This document shows, in pieces, positions 17,367 to 27,167 of a stretch of DNA of 64,000 nt. Each line of letters opens with the position of its first letter. Position 1 is the first letter of the stretch. A program made the translations under genes and the position numbers. The DNA lies in assembly GCF_028550415.1 (NCBI RefSeq), contig NZ_JAQQKX010000006.1:124001-188000 (forward strand). Direction: 5' to 3'. The DNA comes from Asticcacaulis aquaticus (GTDB lineage Bacteria; Pseudomonadota; Alphaproteobacteria; Caulobacterales; Caulobacteraceae). The notes under the pieces were generated by a model. That model saw only the letters and a program-made list of their open reading frames with translations, was not told the origin of the DNA and did no database searches.

Positions 17367-18047
17367 ATGGCCCCAAAGCTGGATGAGAAAATTACGCGCG
17401 TTGAGGCTCTGTCTCAGCGTCAACGGGAAATATTGCGGCTTATCGCGCGACACCTTCAGGCGAAGGAAGTCGCTCGCATCCTGAATATCAGCGAGCATAC
17501 CGTCAAAACACATACTGTCGAAGCGCGCCGACGCTTGGGCGCATCGACGAGTCGTGCCGCAGCATTGATGGTAGTTGAATTTGACGCCCAGCAAGGCCTC
17601 ACCCATGAGGGGGGACACCCGCCGAGAGTGATGCCCGATGATGAGGACGATGGTGCATCCTCGGACCATGAAAACGACACCACCCAATACCCCACACCAC
17701 CCGAACGAAGCTTACCTTCTCGTCCGATGGGAAGAACTGGAAGCCGCTTGGCGGATGCTGGCGACACCGGAGAAACAGGCCGAGATTACGGATACGATCA
17801 TAGCCATCCGCGAATTGAACCGCACGGCGGGGCCAGAGAAGGCCGTCTTTTCGATGATCGCCGCGACAGCCTGGCTTACGGACGATCACCCGGTATCGGA
17901 GACCGCTTAAGAAGTCTCAGCGCTATCCAATGGGTCGGTCTGATGATCGGCCTAACCCTTCTTATCATACTCGTGACAGGTGGCCTTATGGTCGGGATCG
18001 TGGGTGTTTTGGAAGCCATTCAACAGATTTACCGCCGATCCGGGTAA
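17367..18047 (+). CDS. LuxR-type HTH protein with C-terminal membrane anchor
   Basis: The 226-residue protein has a GerE/LuxR helix-turn-helix at residues 13-68: LSQRQREILRLIARH, then AKEVARILNISEHTVKTHT. A Gly/Pro/Arg-rich linker of about 100 residues follows. A hydrophobic helix sits near the C terminus (about 187-214, VGLMIGLTLLIILVTGG). It would bind DNA while tethered to the inner membrane. TGAGGAC lies upstream of the ATG at 17367. The linker region has poor codon bias and is overlapped by another open frame (17665-17910). Two unknown genes follow in the same direction, so it may control them. Confidence 0.78.
   Translation: MAPKLDEKITRVEALSQRQREILRLIARHLQAKEVARILNISEHTVKTHTVEARRRLGASTSRAAALMVVEFDAQQGLTHEGGHPPRVMPDDEDDGASSDHENDTTQYPTPPERSLPSRPMGRTGSRLADAGDTGETGRDYGYDHSHPRIEPHGGAREGRLFDDRRDSLAYGRSPGIGDRLRSLSAIQWVGLMIGLTLLIILVTGGLMVGIVGVLEAIQQIYRRSG
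17665..17910 (+). CDS. Possible overlapping gene inside the LuxR linker
   Basis: An 81-residue frame in another phase lies wholly within the LuxR-type gene. Its product looks protein-like: a short Pro/His N terminus, then helical segments such as VRWEELEAAWRMLAT and AEITDTIIAIRELNR. Third positions in this phase are visibly more GC-rich than those of the LuxR phase over the same interval. No strong Shine-Dalgarno precedes the ATG at 17665. No family is recognised. It may be real overprinting or chance. Confidence 0.35.
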   Translation, partial: TMKTTPPNTPHHPNEAYLLVRWEELEAAWRMLATPEKQAEITDTIIAIRELNRTAGPEKAVFSMIAATAWLTDDHPVSETA

Positions 18048-18050
18048 ACA

Positions 18051-18080
18051 TTCCCCGGTCGGTGCCAACCGGCCGGGGAA
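18051..18080 (+). terminator. Hairpin after the LuxR-type gene
   Basis: A 13-bp stem TTCCCCGGTCGGT / ACCGGCCGGGGAA, with one T-G pair, lies just after the stop at 18047. No T tract follows, so it may be a partial terminator or an mRNA-processing or stability element between cotranscribed genes. Confidence 0.6.
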
Positions 18081-18105
18081 CCGGCTCTTACAGTAAGGGC
18101 TAAAC

Positions 18106-18474
18106 ATGACTGATATTACCGCTAAGACTGCCATGAAACGCGCCGATATGGTACGCCAAGGTGCCGAAGAACTGTTTATGTCCGAAGATGCTGTTGAACA
18201 CGCGCTGGCGCTCACCGCCAATCTGGCATCGAGCCTGAGCCGGATGCGCGTCAACAGCCAGTTGTCGGCGGTGATTGGACAGGAGGCCGTGAGTTCAGTG
18301 GCCGAAGCGGTTATGGCGCTTTCGAATGCCCGCGGCGCTTTGGTTAAGGCGCATGGCGCGCTAAAAGACGTTCAAACACAGATCGGTTGCCGTACCGTCG
18401 CTTACGGTACACAATATGAAAAGCCGGATGGCGATGACACACGCATTGAGGCGGAGGATAATATCGCCGCCTGA
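18106..18474 (+). CDS. Hypothetical helical protein
   Basis: The 122-residue protein is largely helical, with the segment AVEHALALTANLASSLSRMR. It has no signal peptide or membrane segment. AAGGG precedes the ATG. The family is not recognised. It lies between the LuxR-type gene and a membrane protein gene in the same orientation and is probably cotranscribed with the latter, 15 bases downstream. Confidence 0.65.
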   Translation: MTDITAKTAMKRADMVRQGAEELFMSEDAVEHALALTANLASSLSRMRVNSQLSAVIGQEAVSSVAEAVMALSNARGALVKAHGALKDVQTQIGCRTVAYGTQYEKPDGDDTRIEAEDNIAA

Positions 18475-18489
18475 TATACAGGGGGCAGA

Positions 18490-18921
18490 ATGTATTCGAT
18501 CTGGGCTTATCTGGGGTCGGCCATGGCCCTTGTCTTTGGAGCCTTAGCCTTATGGCGCGGCGGTCCCGCTGAACGCAGCGGGGCCGTCGTTATTTTAACG
18601 GCGTGGTTTATCACGCCGTTTCTACAAAAAAACTATGACCCCACGATCTGGGGCGTTGTTGTCGATGTCACGGCGTTTGTACTGATGCTCGGCATATCGA
18701 TCTGGTCGCGCCGCATCTGGAGCCTCTTTGCGACGGCGTGTTCGTTCGCCGGTGTTCTGGCGCACATAGGTGCGGGGTTAGCGCTGAATATCGGCTATAA
18801 CAGCTACCTGACGACGCTCATGATCCTTAGCGGGTACGGTGTCGCCTTTTCCTTAGTCGGCGCGGTCATAGAAAGCGAAGTCTACCGCCGTCGCGCCCAA
18901 GCTCAGGCGTCGGTGTCTTGA
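18490..18921 (+). CDS. Hypothetical four-helix membrane protein
   Basis: The 143-residue protein has hydrophobic segments at about residues 5-22, 30-45, 55-72 and 78-100, and a last one near 105-130. It ends in a basic tail. A GGGGG Shine-Dalgarno precedes the ATG. The last 19 bases overlap the end of the convergent XRE gene. No function is recognised. Confidence 0.65.
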   Translation: MYSIWAYLGSAMALVFGALALWRGGPAERSGAVVILTAWFITPFLQKNYDPTIWGVVVDVTAFVLMLGISIWSRRIWSLFATACSFAGVLAHIGAGLALNIGYNSYLTTLMILSGYGVAFSLVGAVIESEVYRRRAQAQASVS

Positions 18922-19295
18922 TCCGCCAAAACAGCCTTCACGACACCAACAATGCTTCGGCGTTTCACCGGGCTCAGTTTTGGGAACGCCTCGGCCATTT
19001 CCAGCCCTTCGCCACTGATTAGGAAGTTCGACACTGTGATTTCGGACTCGGCGACCTCGGTTTCCGGGAAAGCCTCGACGCCCCTAAAGAAATAATCGAC
19101 CGGCACTTTTAGCGCTTGAGAGGTTTCATACAGCTTTGATGCACTGATACGGTTGGCACCGCGCTCGTACTTCTGCACCTGCTGGAATGTGAGGTCTAAG
19201 GCATCACCTAACGCATCCTGAGACATGCCCAGCTCTTTGCGGCGTCTGCGGACCATAGCGCCAACGTGCTGATCGATAGGGTGCGGATCGCTCAC
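18903..19295 (-). CDS. XRE-family HTH transcriptional regulator
   Basis: The 130-residue protein has a Cro/CI-type helix-turn-helix at residues 10-70, with GMSQDALGDALDLTFQQVQKYERG as the recognisable core and VPVDYFF after it. The C-terminal 55 residues are typical of alphaproteobacterial XRE regulators. It probably acts as a dimeric repressor. The tail-to-tail overlap with the upstream membrane gene is 19 bases. Its own promoter and operator would lie in 19296-19638. A lower-GC neighbourhood suggests acquired DNA, but no integrase is seen. Confidence 0.85.
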   Translation of the reverse strand: MSDPHPIDQHVGAMVRRRRKELGMSQDALGDALDLTFQQVQKYERGANRISASKLYETSQALKVPVDYFFRGVEAFPETEVAESEITVSNFLISGEGLEMAEAFPKLSPVKRRSIVGVVKAVLADQDTDA

Positions 19296-19638
19296 TATAC
19301 AAATATTCCTTGAATGCGCCTAAATCTTACCAACCGCTGTTAGATCAATCATCCATTTGGATCAATACTTCGAGATCAAACCCCCTGCCTCTCGCACCCG
19401 CGAAAATAATCGGGGCGAGGGGGTGGTGCTTTGACGCGGATTCGGTTATAGAGCGCGCCAAATCCAACACGCCGAACACTTTGGCCTCTCCCACACACCT
19501 GCGAGGGGCTTTTGTTTTGGCGGCGCGTATCGGGCGGCCATAAAGGTCAACTTGGGTGCGTGTGGACAGATTACCCCCTCACCCGGCGCTCCGCGCCACC
19601 CTCTCCCTCAAGGGAGAGGGGATTAATCAGAGCCCTTT
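19296..19638. other. Intergenic region upstream of typA and XRE
   Basis: No gene is supported here. A 77-codon open frame (19310-19543) has no family resemblance. An AT-rich half (19296-19380) probably carries the XRE gene promoter. The typA promoter should lie in the second half, close to the palindromic repeat at 19574-19622. Confidence 0.5.
19574..19622. repeat. Short palindromic repeat upstream of typA
   Basis: The element has two hairpins in series: GGCGCTCCGCGCC, then CTCTCCCTCAAGGGAGAG, in a frame of CCCCCTCACCC and GAGGGG. It resembles widespread bacterial extragenic palindromes. It ends 16 bases before the typA start, so it would be transcribed in the 5' leader. Confidence 0.7.
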
Positions 19639-21474
19639 ATGAACCTTCGTAATATCGCCATCATCGCTCACGTTGACCACGGCAAGACCACGCTCGTTGA
19701 CGCCCTTCTGGCGCAGTCCGGCGTCTTCCGTGCCAACGAGGCCACCGTCGAACGCGCCATGGACTCCAATGATCAGGAGCGCGAGCGCGGCATCACCATC
19801 CTCGCCAAGTGCACCTCCGTTCTGTGGAACGGCAAGGCGGGCGAAACCCGCATCAACATCATCGACACCCCCGGCCACGCCGACTTCGGCGGCGAAGTCG
19901 AGCGTATCCTCGGCATGGTGGACGGCTGCGTCATCCTGATCGACGCCGAAGAAGGCGTCATGCCGCAGACCAAGTTCGTGCTGGGCAAGGCGCTCAAGCT
20001 GGGCCTGCGTCCGATCCTGTGCATCAACAAGGTCGACCGCCCGCACGCCGATCCGGACCGCGTCCACAACGAAGCCTTCGACCTGTTCGCCGCCATGGGC
20101 GCGACGGACGAGCAACTGGACTTCCCGCACATCTATGCGTCGGGCAAGAACGGCTGGGCGACCATGGACCTCAACACGCCGTCGGAAAACCTGGCGCCGC
20201 TGTTCGACCTGATCGTCGATCACGTTCCGGCCCCTGCCGTGCAGAAGAACGTCGATCAGCCGTTCCAGATGCTGAGCGTTCTTATCGAATCCGACCCGTT
20301 CCTGGGCCGCATCCTGACCGGCCGCGTGCAGTCGGGTAAGGCGGTGCCGGGTCTGGCCATCAAGGCGCTGAACCGTGACGGCGTCGAAATCGAGCGCGGC
20401 CGCATCACCAAGGTGCTGGCCTTCCGCGGCCTGAAGCGTCAGCCGATCGACGAAGGCACCGAAGCCGGTGACATCTGCGCCATTGCCGGTCTGTCGAAGG
20501 CGACCGTGGCCGACACCCTGTGCGACATGAGCCTGACCGATGCGCTGCCGGCGCAGCCGATCGATCCGCCGACCATCTCGATGACCGTTTCGGTCAACGA
20601 CTCGCCGCTGGCCGGTCGCGAAGGCACCAAGGTGCAGTCGCGCGTCATCCGCGAGCGCCTGCTCAAGGAAGCCGAGTCGAACGTCGCCATCCGCATCACC
20701 GAGTCGGCTGAGAAGGACGCCTTTGAGGTCGCCGGTCGCGGTGAACTGCAACTGGGCGTGCTGATCGAAAACATGCGCCGCGAAGGCTTCGAAGTCGCCA
20801 TTTCGCGTCCGCGCGTCGTCTTCCAGACGGACGAAGAGACCGGCGAGCGCATGGAGCCCATCGAAGACGTCGTGATCGACGTCGACGAAGAATTCACCGG
20901 CATCGTGATTGAAAAGCTGTCGGCGCGTAAGGCTGAGCTGAAGGACATGGCCCCGTCGGGTGCGGGCAAGCAGCGCGTGGTGCTGAAGGCCCCGTCGCGT
21001 TCGCTGATCGGCTATCAGGGCGAGTTCCTGACCGACACGCGCGGGTCGGGCGTGCTCAACCGCGTCTTCTCGCACTACGAAGGTTATAAGGGTATCATCG
21101 ACCAGAACCGTAAGGGCGTGCTGGTGTCGAACTCGGACGGTGAAACGGCGGCCTACGCCCTGTGGAACCTCGAAGAGCGCGGCGTGATGTTCGTCAGCGC
21201 CGGTGAAAAGACCTATATGGGCATGATCATCGGTGAGAACTCGCGCTCGGACGACCTCGACGTCAACCCGATGAAGGCCAAGCAGCTGACCAACGTCCGC
21301 GCCTCGGGCAAGGACGAGGCCGTGCGCCTGACGCCGCCGCGTCGCCCGACGCTGGAGCAGGCCATCGCCTATATCGAGGACGATGAACTGGTCGAAGTGA
21401 CGCCGCTGAACATCCGTCTGCGCAAGAAGGAACTGAACCCGTCCTTCCGCAAGAAGCGCGTCAAGGCTGACTAA
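19639..21474 (+). CDS. typA: Ribosome-associated GTPase TypA/BipA
   Basis: The 611-residue protein is a translational GTPase of the EF-G class that aids ribosome assembly and stress responses. The P-loop IIAHVDHGKTTLVD lies near the N terminus. Switch II is DTPGHADFGGEVER, and the base-binding motif is CINKVDRPHA. The C-terminal TypA-specific domain contains APSRSLIGYQGEFLTDTRG and the lysine/arginine-rich end. Length is as expected. Codon use is highly biased, as in strongly expressed genes. Confidence 0.97.
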   Translation: MNLRNIAIIAHVDHGKTTLVDALLAQSGVFRANEATVERAMDSNDQERERGITILAKCTSVLWNGKAGETRINIIDTPGHADFGGEVERILGMVDGCVILIDAEEGVMPQTKFVLGKALKLGLRPILCINKVDRPHADPDRVHNEAFDLFAAMGATDEQLDFPHIYASGKNGWATMDLNTPSENLAPLFDLIVDHVPAPAVQKNVDQPFQMLSVLIESDPFLGRILTGRVQSGKAVPGLAIKALNRDGVEIERGRITKVLAFRGLKRQPIDEGTEAGDICAIAGLSKATVADTLCDMSLTDALPAQPIDPPTISMTVSVNDSPLAGREGTKVQSRVIRERLLKEAESNVAIRITESAEKDAFEVAGRGELQLGVLIENMRREGFEVAISRPRVVFQTDEETGERMEPIEDVVIDVDEEFTGIVIEKLSARKAELKDMAPSGAGKQRVVLKAPSRSLIGYQGEFLTDTRGSGVLNRVFSHYEGYKGIIDQNRKGVLVSNSDGETAAYALWNLEERGVMFVSAGEKTYMGMIIGENSRSDDLDVNPMKAKQLTNVRASGKDEAVRLTPPRRPTLEQAIAYIEDDELVEVTPLNIRLRKKELNPSFRKKRVKAD

Positions 21475-21512
21475 ATCCCAAACCTTGGTAGACTAATACG
21501 CGGTCTGCGCTT

Positions 21513-21533
21513 GCCGGTACTAAGGGTACCGGC
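21513..21533. terminator. Hairpin after typA
   Basis: A perfect 8-bp stem GCCGGTAC / GTACCGGC encloses TAAGG, 38 bases after the typA stop. It may protect the mRNA end or help termination; the main terminator is at 21587. Confidence 0.5.
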
Positions 21534-21586
21534 GGCGCTTGTCAGCTATTATTCGACTCAAGGTTTTGAAATTAGCTAACGATATG

Positions 21587-21617
21587 AACGGTCCCGGCAA
21601 CGGGGCCGTTTTATTTT
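21587..21617 (+). terminator. Intrinsic terminator of typA
   Basis: The stem AACGGTCCCG / CGGGGCCGTT, with one G-T pair, surrounds GCAA and is followed by TTTATTTT. It overlaps the 3' end of the convergent membrane protein gene. Confidence 0.8.
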
Positions 21618-22345
21618 GGTGCGTCCGGTGAGAAGAGATAGGTGTAGGCCGCCCGGTCCTGAGGCGCAAAATCATCGGTAAACAGGTTCAGGCACTGACC
21701 GTAAATGGCCGGGTCCTGATCGGGCGACAGGCGGCGCGGCACGCCGTTTGCGCTAAGGCGGGCATCGACGGTCGTCATGGCCTTGAGCCAGCGCGCCTGA
21801 ACCCTGGTCTTGTAGTCGCCCTCGGTCAGGTTCACCACGCGCCCGTTGGCGAAGCTGACGCGGTATTCGGCGGCGTCCGGCAGGCGCTTACTGCCGCCGC
21901 GCCGGACATACCGGGTCGTCTTATCGCATAGCAGGCTTACCGATCGGACGTCCTTGAGCCACAGGGTTTCCTGTGCCACCGAAAAACGATTGAGGTCGCG
22001 CACGACGATGCGATCCGCATAGAGGGCGACACCGCCGCCCATATCAGCGATCAGGGCCGACAGGCACAGCGTGCCGGTTATGCCCAACAGCCAAGGCCCG
22101 CTCAGCGGCGTCTTGTCTGTAATCCAAAGACCCGTCAAGCCCCAGACACCGAACACGATCAGTATGGGCCAGCAGGTCAGCGGCCACCAGAACAGAGGTG
22201 TGTCGGGAAGGCCATAAGGAAAGACCGACAGCGTACCGAACAGATGAAGCGGACCTATCATGCCGTACAGGATGGGCGCGGCGAAAACCAGCAGGCCCGC
22301 CATTTCATAAAAAACGCTGCGTCTGGCGCGCGATCGGCTGGTCAT
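21611..22345 (-). CDS. Hypothetical membrane protein
   Basis: The 244-residue protein has three hydrophobic segments in its first 110 residues. A soluble domain of about 130 residues follows, resembling a PH-like or bacterial photosensor-type layout (YADRIVVRDLNRFS, then LWLKDVRSVSLL). No exact family is recognised. The ATG at 22345 follows a GGGGGA ribosome site. Its 3' end lies inside the typA terminator. It is divergent from the OmpA lipoprotein gene. Confidence 0.65.
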   Translation of the reverse strand: MTSRSRARRSVFYEMAGLLVFAAPILYGMIGPLHLFGTLSVFPYGLPDTPLFWWPLTCWPILIVFGVWGLTGLWITDKTPLSGPWLLGITGTLCLSALIADMGGGVALYADRIVVRDLNRFSVAQETLWLKDVRSVSLLCDKTTRYVRRGGSKRLPDAAEYRVSFANGRVVNLTEGDYKTRVQARWLKAMTTVDARLSANGVPRRLSPDQDPAIYGQCLNLFTDDFAPQDRAAYTYLFSPDAPK

Positions 22346-22495
22346 GATTTTTCCCCCACATGCCATCTTAAAACACGATATGGCCGGAGGCAAACGGGTA
22401 GATGCCTCATCGTTCCTTTAGAAAATTGCCTTTTTCCGGTCCTTTTTGCCCTCTGTAATAGAAACGGGCCGGGGATCGGAAACAGGAAGGTTTCG

Positions 22496-23059
22496 ATGAA
22501 GCATTTGAAATCCCGCGCATTAATCGTTGCGCTGCCGTTGGTTCTCAGCCTGTCGGCGTGCGCCAGCCACAAATATGTCGATGACAAGATCGCCACCGCC
22601 AATGGCCGTATGGACCAGCAGGACGCGCACCTTGGGCAACTGGACCAGACGACGCAGGAGGCGCTGAACCGCGCCACGGCGGCGGGCAAGCTGGCCGAAG
22701 GCAAGTTCGTCTATTCGGTCGTGCTGACCGACGATTCGATCAAGTTCGACACGGGGCAGGCGGTGCTGTCGGAAACGGGCAAGCAGACTCTGGCGCAACT
22801 GGCCAGCCGCCTGAAGGCCGATAACAAGAACGTCTATCTGGAGATTCAAGGCTATACGGATTCCACCGGGACCGATGCCGTCAACTACAGGCTGGGGACC
22901 GACCGTGCCGACAGCGTGCGTCGCTTCCTGAACGGTCAGGGCGTGGCGCTGAACCGGATGGCCTCTGTGTCCTACGGGGCCGAACAGCCAGTGGCCGGGA
23001 ACGATACGGCGCAAGGCCGCGCGGCGAACCGAAGGGTGGTTATCGTCGTGTTGTCCTGA
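22496..23059 (+). CDS. OmpA-family peptidoglycan-binding lipoprotein
   Basis: The 187-residue protein is a lipoprotein (lipobox LSAC at about residue 21) with a short coiled region and a C-terminal OmpA domain. The conserved segment LEIQGYTDSTG, then a NYRLGTDRADSVRRFL segment, contains the Asp and Arg that bind diaminopimelate. It should tether the outer membrane to the cell wall. AGGAAGG precedes the ATG. A terminator follows. It is shorter than full-length Pal/OmpA proteins because it lacks a beta-barrel. Confidence 0.9.
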   Translation: MKHLKSRALIVALPLVLSLSACASHKYVDDKIATANGRMDQQDAHLGQLDQTTQEALNRATAAGKLAEGKFVYSVVLTDDSIKFDTGQAVLSETGKQTLAQLASRLKADNKNVYLEIQGYTDSTGTDAVNYRLGTDRADSVRRFLNGQGVALNRMASVSYGAEQPVAGNDTAQGRAANRRVVIVVLS

Positions 23060-23083
23060 TTGGTTATATAGACCAACTATCCG

Positions 23084-23111
23084 AAAGCCCGTATCGCAAG
23101 ATGCGGGCTTT
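23084..23111 (+). terminator. Terminator of the OmpA lipoprotein gene
   Basis: The stem AAAGCCCGTATC / GATGCGGGCTTT, with one T-G pair, surrounds a GCAA tetraloop and is followed by TTAT. Confidence 0.85.
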
Positions 23112-23190
23112 TATGATTTGGGCAATATCCGGTCTTTGCGACACTTCTCTTAGGATGATTTTACCGTATAATCGCCGTAAGGAGGCTCCG

Positions 23191-23487
23191 ATGCATATCA
23201 CTTTAAACGGTAGAAAATATCCCCTACTGAAAATTGGCGTGCCGTGCTGGATCGGCTTTTTCGTCATATTGAGTCTTTTCTGGCATATCACGAAGTTAGA
23301 GGCTCGTCCTGAAGCGCCGGCCCCTTCGTCAGGTTACGTGGTCGCGGAAACGATCAACCGCACGACGCGTTATCTTAGCCAGACCGATGTCATGCTCCTG
23401 TGGGGGCATTGGGCCTTGGTTTTCGTGTATATGGCGGGGGTTGCGCTCTGGTTTTGGCGCCTCGGCGTTTTCAGCAGACGTAGATAA
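23191..23487 (+). CDS. Hypothetical two-helix membrane protein
   Basis: The 98-residue protein has two hydrophobic helices, at about residues 14-34 and 70-90, separated by an external loop. It ends in a basic FSRRR tail. AAGGAGG lies six bases before the ATG, which decides this start over the longer open frame that overlaps the upstream terminator. The family is not recognised. Confidence 0.7.
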   Translation: MHITLNGRKYPLLKIGVPCWIGFFVILSLFWHITKLEARPEAPAPSSGYVVAETINRTTRYLSQTDVMLLWGHWALVFVYMAGVALWFWRLGVFSRRR

Positions 23488-23488
23488 A

Positions 23489-23518
23489 AAAAGCCCGCCT
23501 CAGTTGAGGCGGGCTTTT
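23489..23518. terminator. Bidirectional terminator
   Basis: A perfect 14-bp stem AAAAGCCCGCCTCA / TGAGGCGGGCTTTT encloses a GT loop. It ends in T runs on both strands and serves two convergent genes. Confidence 0.92.
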
Positions 23519-23520
23519 CG

Positions 23521-23928
23521 TTACTTCTTCGCGGCGTCGTCGCCGGAGATGAAACCGTCGCCGTCCTTGTCACGCTTTTTGAAGTCTACCAGGCTGTATT
23601 CGGTCAGTTCCTCGATCGTCACCTTGCCGTCGCCATTGGTGTCGGCATTGAGAACGCCGCTGATGCGCTTGGCGGTCTTGGGATCGTCCAGCGGGGCGAT
23701 GGCGACGTAGAATTTCTCGACCTCGGCCTTGTCCGCGAATTTGTCGCCGTTGGCGTCCATCTTCTTGAAGGTTTGCGGCTTGTCGCGGGTCCATTCGGCG
23801 GGGCTCAGCTTGCCGTCGCCGTCCTTGTCCATCTTGGCGAAGTGCTCGGGCAAGGCGGTCTGGGCGTTGGCGGCACCGGCGGCCAGCAGCAGCGCGCCAG
23901 CGAGGGCGAGAGGGGTGTGAATTTTCAT
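23521..23928 (-). CDS. Exported EF-hand calcium-binding protein
   Basis: The 135-residue protein has a signal peptide cleaved near AANAQ. Four EF-hand loops follow: DKDGDGKLSPAE, DANGDKFADKAE, DTNGDGKVTIEE and DKDGDGFISGDD. Loop 2 has lysine rather than glycine at the sixth position, so it is probably weak. The protein should be a periplasmic calcium buffer or sensor of calmodulin-like design. It stands alone, with a bidirectional terminator at its 3' end. Confidence 0.9.
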   Translation of the reverse strand: MKIHTPLALAGALLLAAGAANAQTALPEHFAKMDKDGDGKLSPAEWTRDKPQTFKKMDANGDKFADKAEVEKFYVAIAPLDDPKTAKRISGVLNADTNGDGKVTIEELTEYSLVDFKKRDKDGDGFISGDDAAKK

Positions 23929-24064
23929 GTGTGCATTCCCAAATATGTCATTGATCCGCCGTCGTTCGGCGGCACCGTCGTTGCGGCGCGCGGAGACTGT
24001 CCCGCGATATGGGGGCCATGTCCATACGACAAACGTCTATGGTAGCGATATAACGCACGAAAAA

Positions 24065-24122
24065 GGCGCAGACGTTGCCGCCTGCGCCAGTTCTGGGGTC
24101 AAGGGGCCATTATGGCCCCTTG
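24065..24122. terminator. Hairpins after the pnt operon
   Basis: Two hairpins lie in tandem: GGCGCAG / CTGCGCC at 24065-24089 and a 10-bp stem CAAGGGGCCA / TGGCCCCTTG at 24100-24122. Both are downstream of pntB on the minus strand. No T tract is present. Confidence 0.6.
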
Positions 24123-24128
24123 CCTTAT

Positions 24129-25546
<1,418 letters not shown>

Positions 25547-25547
<1 letters not shown>

Positions 25548-25867
25548 TACTTTGCCTCCGCCTTCTTTTCTTTTTTCTTGTACATGGCCAGCATCCGGCG
25601 CGTGACCATGAAGCCGCCGAAGATATTGACGGCCGCCAGCGCCGAAGCGATGGCGCCGGAGCCTTTGGATACCCATGCGCCCGCGCCGAAGCCCGAGGCG
25701 GCGGTGGCGATCAGGGCGCCCACGATGATGACCGAGGAGATGGCGTTGGTGACGGCCATCAGCGGCGTATGCAGGGCCGGGGTCACCGACCAGACGACGT
25801 AGTAGCCGACAAAGACCGCCAGCACGAAGATGGCGAAATGGAAGACGGTGGGGTTGATGTGTTCCAC
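25547..25867 (-). CDS. pntA2: NAD(P) transhydrogenase subunit alpha part 2
   Basis: The 106-residue protein forms the membrane part of the alpha subunit. Helices contain [20 protein letters not shown] and [14 protein letters not shown], both characteristic of PntAB. It lies between pntA1 and pntB and is translationally coupled to pntB. The lysine-rich C terminus is cytoplasmic. Confidence 0.95.
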
Positions 25868-25878
25868 GGTGTCCCTCC

Positions 25879-27006
25879 CTAATTCTGAAGATTCGGGTGC
25901 ACGACGGCACCGTTTTGCGTGACCAGCGCGGCCTTGAGGATCTCGTCCTCGAAGTCCGGTGCAATCTGGCCTTCCTTGTTGATCAGCAGGCCGACAAAGG
26001 CCTGCAGGTTCTTGGCGTAGAGCGCCGAGGCGTCGTTGGCGATGGCCGTGACGATGTTCGACGGGCCGTAGATTTTCACGCCGTTGGCATCGACGACGGT
26101 ATCGGCAAGCGTGCCTTCGACATTACCACCCTGCGGCGCGGCGAGGTCGACCAGCACCGAGCCGGGCTTCATCGAGGCGACCTGAGCGGCATTGACCAGC
26201 ACCGGGGCCGCGCGACCGGGAATCAGGGCCGTGGTGATGACGATGTCCTGCTTACCGATATGGCTGGTGACCAGATCGGCCTGTTTGGCCTTATATTCCG
26301 CCGACATTTCCTTGGCGTAGCCGCCAGCGGTTTGGGCGTTTTTGAACTCTTCGTCCTCGACGGCGATGAATTTTGCCCCGAGCGATTCGACCTGTTCCTT
26401 AGTCGCCGGGCGGACGTCGGTAGCGGTGACGACCGCGCCCAGACGACGGGCCGTGGCGATGGCCTGAAGGCCCGCGACGCCGACGCCCATGACGAAGACC
26501 TTGGCCGGGGCGACGGTGCCCGCGGCGGTCATCATCATCGGGAAGGCCTTGCCGTACAGATGCGCGGCCTCGATGACGGCGCGATAGCCGGCGAGGTTGG
26601 CCTGAGACGACAGGGCGTCCATGACCTGAGCGCGGGTGATGCGTGGCACGAATTCCATCGCATAGGCCGTGACACCGGTGTCGGCCAACGCCTTTAGCGC
26701 GTCCTTTTCACGATAGGCGTCGAGCAGCGCGATGACGGTCGCACCGGATTTAAAACCCTTGATGTCACCGGCTTGCGGGGCGCGGACCTTGAGCACGATG
26801 TCAGCCCCCTGGGCGTCCGTTGCGCTGACGATCTCTGCCCCGGCGGCAATATAGGCCTCGTCGGTAAAGGCGGCGGCCACACCGGCGCCGCTTTCGATAA
26901 TGACGCGCTGACCGGCACCGACCCACTTTTTGACCGTGTCCGGCGTCGCGCCCACGCGCGTCTCCCCGGCCACAACCTCCTTCAGTATTCCTATCGTCAC
27001 TGGCAA
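25879..27006 (-). CDS. pntA1: NAD(P) transhydrogenase subunit alpha part 1
   Basis: The 375-residue soluble subunit binds NAD(H). It starts with [19 protein letters not shown], as in the alanine-dehydrogenase/PntA family. The Rossmann segment [21 protein letters not shown] binds the cofactor. Further PntA blocks include [13 protein letters not shown] and [12 protein letters not shown]. It is the first gene of the three-gene pnt operon and precedes pntA2 by 11 bases. The promoter should lie in 27007-27167, where no clear boxes were fixed. Confidence 0.96.
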   Translation of the reverse strand: MPVTIGILKEVVAGETRVGATPDTVKKWVGAGQRVIIESGAGVAAAFTDEAYIAAGAEIVSATDAQGADIVLKVRAPQAGDIKGFKSGATVIALLDAYREKDALKALADTGVTAYAMEFVPRITRAQVMDALSSQANLAGYRAVIEAAHLYGKAFPMMMTAAGTVAPAKVFVMGVGVAGLQAIATARRLGAVVTATDVRPATKEQVESLGAKFIAVEDEEFKNAQTAGGYAKEMSAEYKAKQADLVTSHIGKQDIVITTALIPGRAAPVLVNAAQVASMKPGSVLVDLAAPQGGNVEGTLADTVVDANGVKIYGPSNIVTAIANDASALYAKNLQAFVGLLINKEGQIAPDFEDEILKAALVTQNGAVVHPNLQN

Positions 27007-27167
27007 GGTGTTCCTCCCCGGATTTGTCTGATTTATTCAGAAAAATCCTTTCAATTGCAACATATTACGCTTTTACTATCTGTGGCCCAATAGGGGCAAA
27101 GCGCGCTCAAGTAAAGACAGATAGCTGAGTTTCTCTAAATTAAGCGCCTAGGGTCGGCCTTGCGCCG

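Noticed and set aside
19310-19543. 77-codon open frame upstream of typA
   Set aside because: It has no ribosome site, no family resemblance and an irregular composition; the region is better read as intergenic.
19627-21075. 482-codon open frame antisense to typA
   Set aside because: typA is complete and strongly biased; the antisense product has no recognisable domain.
23101-23190. Upstream extension of the two-helix membrane protein
   Set aside because: It would start inside the terminator of the OmpA lipoprotein gene, and a strong AAGGAGG site supports the ATG at 23191.
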